Source: CAYLWW01 sp964387585 (GTDB lineage: Bacteria > Pseudomonadota > Alphaproteobacteria > Rickettsiales > Midichloriaceae). Taken from it: DNA of 18,818 nt. The notes beneath the pieces were generated by a model. That model was not told the origin of the DNA, made no database searches, and was given only the letters and a program-made list of their open reading frames with translations. Below, piece after piece: positions 15,387 to 18,818 of this stretch. How positions within the stretch are numbered: the stretch's first letter is position 1; every line of letters starts with the position of its first letter. Position numbers and translations under genes: made by a program. The stretch is from assembly GCA_964387585.1 (NCBI GenBank), contig CAYLWW010000026.1, positions 1 through 18,818 on the forward strand, given 5' to 3'.

Positions 15387-15611
15387 ATGTCTACAAAAGC
15401 GACAAAAAGTGGTTCTAAAAATAACCTTAGCAATAGGGGGAAAAAAGCAGAGCTAAAACATGTTAACGGTAAAGTTGTTATTCCTGTAGAATATAAAGGT
15501 GGCCATCTTGGACACTCTAATTATATTGCTGCTAAATTTGAAGATGGTAGTTTGGTACTTGATGAATCTGGTAGGCCATTACCTTATAGAGCTATTTCTT
15601 TTTTAAAGTAA
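15387..15611 (+). CDS. Small basic protein of unknown function
   Basis: 74 residues that I do not recognise. The first 24 residues are Lys/Ser/Asn-rich and probably disordered (MSTKATKSGSKNNLSNRGKK). The rest looks like a small beta-rich domain: GKVVIPVEYKGGHLGHSNYI (28-47), AAKFEDGSLVLDESG and a closing PLPYRAISFLK. There is no signal peptide, membrane segment or Cys. The balanced beta-turn pattern (Gly, Asp, Pro at turns), its own candidate promoter and a position between fdxA and the rpsL promoter argue for a real gene. The basic tail allows RNA or ribosome binding, which is only a guess. Confidence 0.75.
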   Translation: MSTKATKSGSKNNLSNRGKKAELKHVNGKVVIPVEYKGGHLGHSNYIAAKFEDGSLVLDESGRPLPYRAISFLK

Positions 15612-15651
15612 ATGGTAACGATTATTTATGTGTATAAATAAATAATTAAGC

Positions 15652-15680
15652 TTGACTGTACTGCTTTATAAGAGTAGAAT
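15652..15680 (+). promoter_or_regulatory. Sigma-70 promoter of the rpsL-rpsG-fusA operon
   Basis: TTGACT (15652-15657), exactly 17 bp, then TAGAAT (15675-15680). Each hexamer matches the consensus at five of six positions. It is preceded by an A/T tract (15636-15648) that could act as an UP element. The predicted leader to the rpsL ATG is about 64 nt. This is the best promoter seen in the window. Confidence 0.7.
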
Positions 15681-15750
15681 CGCAACTTCGTTAATGATAT
15701 TTTACATCAAACTGAAATTATTTTTAGATTTTTAGATAAAAGGTGGTGAA

Positions 15751-16122
15751 ATGCCTACAATTAATCAATTAGTGAGAAAAGGTCGAGAAAGTAAGGTGGT
15801 TCGCAGTAGCGCGCCTGCTTTGGAATCGTCGCCTCAAAAAAGGGGGGTATGCACCAGAGTGTACACTACTACTCCTAAGAAGCCAAATTCCGCTTTGCGT
15901 AAGGTTTCTAGGGTTAGGTTAACTAATCGCTTAGAGGTGATAAGTTATATACCTGGGGAGAAACACAACTTACAAGAGCATTCTGTGATCTTGATTAGAG
16001 GTGGGCGTGTAAAAGATTTACCCGGCGTGAGATATCATACTATTCGTGGTACTTTAGATACTCAGGGCGTTAAAGATCGTAAGCAGGGTAGATCTAAGTA
16101 TGGGGCTAAAAGACCTAAGTAA
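15751..16122 (+). CDS. rpsL: Small-subunit ribosomal protein uS12
   Basis: 123 residues, standard length. uS12 lies at the decoding centre of the 30S subunit. [30 protein letters not shown] (40-57) and [18 protein letters not shown] (83-100) are nearly invariant family segments. K43 and K88, the positions whose change gives streptomycin resistance in other bacteria, are both wild type, as is D89, the residue that is methylthiolated in many bacteria. AGGTGG at 15741-15746 is the best Shine-Dalgarno sequence in the window. It is the first gene of the str operon, 59 bp before rpsG. Confidence 0.99.
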   Translation: MPTINQLVRKGRESKVVRSSAPALESSPQKRGVCTRVYTTTPKKPNSALRKVSRVRLTNRLEVISYIPGEKHNLQEHSVILIRGGRVKDLPGVRYHTIRGTLDTQGVKDRKQGRSKYGAKRPK

Positions 16123-16181
16123 TATTGGGTATTTTTATACTCGTTGATTTTGAATTTTAATTTTTTATTGATTAGTGATTT

Positions 16182-16652
16182 ATGGCTCGTAGAAGAAGAG
16201 CGGAAAAAAGAGTGTTGATGGCTGAACCTAGACATCATCACGCTGTTTTAGCTAAATTTATAAATTGTATGATGTATGATGGTAAAAAGTCTAAAGCTGA
16301 GGCGATAGTGTATAAGGCTTTAGCGTCTTTATCAGAAAGAGTGGGTATTTCTCCTATAGAGGGATTTGAGAAAATTGTTGATAATATTCGTCCTTTGGTA
16401 GAGGTTCGTTCTCGTCGTGTTGGGGGAGCTACTTACCAAGTTCCAATGGAAGTTAGGGCAGAGAGGAGTATAGCTTTATCTTTGAGATGGATAATTAAAG
16501 CTGCTCGTTCTAGAGGTGGAAAAGATATGTCAGAGAAATTACTTGGTGAATTTCTTGATGCTTATAATGAGCGTGGATCTGCTATTAAAAAGAGAGAAGA
16601 TACTCACAAAATGGCTGAAGCTAACAAGGCATTTATGCATTATAAGTGGTAA
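16182..16652 (+). CDS. rpsG: Small-subunit ribosomal protein uS7
   Basis: 156 residues, standard length. uS7 nucleates assembly of the 30S head on the 3' domain of 16S rRNA and contacts E-site t[23 protein letters not shown] is the N-terminus, followed by [43 protein letters not shown] and [19 protein letters not shown], all typical. The C-terminal [21 protein letters not shown] is also standard. Its stop codon is two bases before the preferred fusA start, so the two are probably translationally coupled. Confidence 0.99.
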   Translation: MARRRRAEKRVLMAEPRHHHAVLAKFINCMMYDGKKSKAEAIVYKALASLSERVGISPIEGFEKIVDNIRPLVEVRSRRVGGATYQVPMEVRAERSIALSLRWIIKAARSRGGKDMSEKLLGEFLDAYNERGSAIKKREDTHKMAEANKAFMHYKW

Positions 16653-16654
16653 TA

Positions 16655-18754
16655 ATGTCTATGACAGTTAGAGAGACTAAGGTAGAGAAATATCGCAATA
16701 TTGGCATAATGGCTCATATTGATGCTGGTAAGACTACTACTACTGAGAGAATCCTGTATTACACTGGTAAATCTCATAAAATAGGTGAAGTCCATGATGG
16801 TAGTGCTACTATGGATTGGATGGCTCAAGAACAGGAGAGGGGTATAACTATTACTTCTGCGGCTACCACTTGTTTTTGGAAAGATTGTCGTATTAATATT
16901 ATTGATACTCCTGGCCACGTTGATTTTACTATTGAAGTTGAAAGGTCCCTTAGAGTCTTGGATGGTGCTGTTGCTGTATTCGATGGCGTTGCTGGCGTTG
17001 AGCCCCAATCTGAAACTGTTTGGCGTCAAGCCGATAAGTACAATGTCCCTAGGTTGTGTTTTGTTAATAAAATGGATAGGACCGGTGCTAATTTTGAGCG
17101 TTGTGTCGAGATGATAGTAGACAGGCTTGGTGCTAATGCTATCGTTATGCAGCTTCCTATAGGTGCTGAAGATTCTTTTGTAGGTATCATTGATCTTGTA
17201 TCTGCTAAAGCGATGGTTTGGCGTGGAGAGGATTTAGGTGCTAAATACGAGATTCTCGATATTCCTGAAGATATGAAAGATGTAGCTGCTTTGTATAGGT
17301 CAAAGCTTCTCGATGCTGTTGTTGATTTAGATGATGCTGTGATGGAGAAATATCTATCTGGTCAAAATATTTCCGATTTAGATATAAAGAGTTGTGTTCG
17401 TAGTGGGGTTATGTCTGGAAAAGTAGTGCCTGTTTTTTGTGGTAGTGCTTTTAAAAACAAAGGTGTTCAGCCTTTACTCGATGCTGTGATTGATTATTTA
17501 CCTAGTCCGATCGATATTCCTCCTGTGCCTGCCATAAGTCTTGATGTTAAATCTGGTGGCGTTGATCAGTCCATTACTATAGAAGCTGATGATGGGGGAA
17601 AATTTACTGCTCTTGCTTTTAAAGTTATGAATGATCCTTTTGTAGGATCGTTAACATTTGTGAGAGTATACTCTGGTGTGCTTCGTTCTGGTGTTACTGT
17701 GATCAATACAGTAAAATCTTCAAAAGAACGTGTAGGTAGAATGTTGCTAATGCATGCTAATAATAGGCAAGATGTAAAAGAAGCTTATGCTGGAGATATA
17801 GTTGCTTTAGCTGGCCTTAAAGGCACTACTACTGGAGATACTCTTTGTGAAGAAGGTTTTTCTGTCGTGTTGGAAAGGATGGAATTTCCAGATCCAGTTA
17901 TTGAGATAGCTGTGGAGCCTAGAACTGCTGCTGAACAAGAAAAAATGTCTGTAGCTATATCAAGATTGGTTGCTGAAGATCCTTCTCTTAGAGTTAAAGT
18001 TGATCCTGAGACTAATCAAACTGTTTTGGCTGGAATGGGAGAGCTTCATTTGGAGATTATAGTAGACAGAATTAGACGTGAATTTAAAGTTGATCCTGTG
18101 ATAGGTGAGCCTCAAGTCGCTTATAGAGAGACTATAACTAAGCTTTACGAAATTGATTACACTCATAAAAAGCAAACTGGTGGTGCTGGTCAATATGCTA
18201 GGGTCAAAATCGCTTTTTCTCCGTTAGAGCCGGGATCGGGTTATCAATTTGAAAATAAGGTTGTGGGAGGTTCTATTCCTCGTGAATATATACCTGCTGT
18301 TGAAAAAGGAATAGAAGAAGTTAGTAAAGGTGGTGTCTTAGCTGGTTATCCATTAATAGATTTTAAAGCTACTTTGATAGATGGAGCTTATCACGATGTT
18401 GATTCTAGTGCTTTAGCATTTGAAATAGCTGCTAAAAGTGCGTTTAGAGAGGGAGTTATTAAAGCCGCTCCTAAGTTATTAGAGCCTATAATGAAGGTAG
18501 AAGTGGTAACCCCAGAGGATTTTATGGGGGATGTTATAGGTCATCTAAATAGTATTAGGGGGCAAATCTTAGGTATGGAGTTGAGAGGCAATGCGCAAGT
18601 TATAAATGCTAAAGTTCCTCTTGCTAGGATGTTTGGTTATGTGAATGTGTTGCGTTCTATGACTCAAGGTAGAGCTCAGTATACGATGCAATTTGATCGT
18701 TATGAGCAAGTTCCTCAGCATGTTGCAGATGAAATAATAGCTAAAAACAAATAA
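16655..18754 (+). CDS. fusA: Translation elongation factor G
   Basis: 699 residues from the ATG at 16655 (E. coli 704). EF-G is the GTPase that drives translocation and, with RRF, ribosome recycling. G1 is AHIDAGKT (20-27), switch region [11 protein letters not shown]3 DTPGH (84-88), G4 NKMD (138-141) and G5 CGSAFKN. Domain II and later segments include [49 protein letters not shown] and the C-terminal [21 protein letters not shown] longer reading from GTG at 16646 would overlap rpsG and add only VI-type residues. ATG 16655 leaves a 2-bp gap, and ATG 16661 is also possible. tuf probably follows after 42 bp. Confidence 0.98.
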   Translation: MSMTVRETKVEKYRNIGIMAHIDAGKTTTTERILYYTGKSHKIGEVHDGSATMDWMAQEQERGITITSAATTCFWKDCRINIIDTPGHVDFTIEVERSLRVLDGAVAVFDGVAGVEPQSETVWRQADKYNVPRLCFVNKMDRTGANFERCVEMIVDRLGANAIVMQLPIGAEDSFVGIIDLVSAKAMVWRGEDLGAKYEILDIPEDMKDVAALYRSKLLDAVVDLDDAVMEKYLSGQNISDLDIKSCVRSGVMSGKVVPVFCGSAFKNKGVQPLLDAVIDYLPSPIDIPPVPAISLDVKSGGVDQSITIEADDGGKFTALAFKVMNDPFVGSLTFVRVYSGVLRSGVTVINTVKSSKERVGRMLLMHANNRQDVKEAYAGDIVALAGLKGTTTGDTLCEEGFSVVLERMEFPDPVIEIAVEPRTAAEQEKMSVAISRLVAEDPSLRVKVDPETNQTVLAGMGELHLEIIVDRIRREFKVDPVIGEPQVAYRETITKLYEIDYTHKKQTGGAGQYARVKIAFSPLEPGSGYQFENKVVGGSIPREYIPAVEKGIEEVSKGGVLAGYPLIDFKATLIDGAYHDVDSSALAFEIAAKSAFREGVIKAAPKLLEPIMKVEVVTPEDFMGDVIGHLNSIRGQILGMELRGNAQVINAKVPLARMFGYVNVLRSMTQGRAQYTMQFDRYEQVPQHVADEIIAKNK

Positions 18755-18796
18755 ATTAATTGTTATATTAATTTTAAAGGAAAAGGTTGAAAGAGA

Positions 18797-18818
18797 ATGG
18801 GTAAAGAAAAGTTTCAAA
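18797..18818 (+). CDS. tuf: Probable elongation factor Tu, 5' end only
   Basis: Only seven codons (MGKEKFQ) before the window ends. The start M-x-K-x-K-F resembles the EF-Tu N-terminus (MAKxKF...), and tuf commonly follows fusA in the str operon. A purine-rich AAAGGAAAAGG (18776-18786) is positioned as ribosome binding site about ten bases before the ATG. Identity rests on this short match plus gene order, so another gene cannot be excluded. Confidence 0.7.

Noticed and set aside
16640..18817. Minus-strand frames of 129, 77 and 82 codons opposite fusA, and a 70-codon frame within it
   Set aside because: They are shadows of fusA codon bias; their products are Ser/Ile/Asn-rich without domains.

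Overview
The window is AT-rich, gene-dense bacterial DNA with single-copy housekeeping genes, long AT-rich spacers, few operons and no mobile element. It looks like a reduced alphaproteobacterial genome, most likely Rickettsiales or a similar intracellular lineage. The support is the base composition, a long C-minus ribosomal protein L36, an FdxA-type 7Fe ferredoxin, gatB detached from gatCA, a small signal-peptide beta-barrel protein, and rpsL-rpsG-fusA followed by what appears to be tuf. A lumazine synthase gene fits Anaplasmataceae- or Midichloriaceae-like lineages better than Rickettsia, but genus cannot be fixed from sequence reading alone.

Layout: 1-73 is the initiator tRNA (minus). 302-1986 carries an outer-membrane beta-barrel protein and an orphan PhoB-type response regulator, both minus. 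2276-4597 is the convergent pair truA/gatB. 4939-9787 is a plus-strand run: a short farnesyl-diphosphate-synthase-like gene, frr, rpmJ, cysS and folC, the last ending in a good intrinsic terminator. 9800-10150 is a small coiled-coil protein (minus). 10319-12826 holds an exported Ppx/GppA-like protein and an altered dicarboxylate/amino-acid symporter homologue. 12992-14259 holds a class-I glutamine-amidotransferase-like hydrolase and ribH (minus), followed by tRNA-Leu(UAG) (minus). 14912-18818 is fdxA, a small conserved-looking protein, rpsL, rpsG, fusA and the first codons of probable tuf (plus).

Functionally, most of the window serves translation: tRNAs, tRNA modification (truA), tRNA charging (cysS, gatB), ribosomal proteins, EF-G and ribosome recycling. 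A few genes serve cofactor and isoprenoid metabolism (folC, ribH, ispA-like, fdxA). The envelope and exchange genes (beta-barrel protein, exported Ppx/GppA-like protein, symporter homologue) are the least ordinary. No complete new multigene system is visible. The strongest unexplained signals are a three-copy family of degenerate ~100-120 bp palindromic elements in spacers, the exported Ppx/GppA-like protein, the symporter with substituted cation and substrate residues, and the prenyl synthase lacking the block after its second Asp-rich motif.
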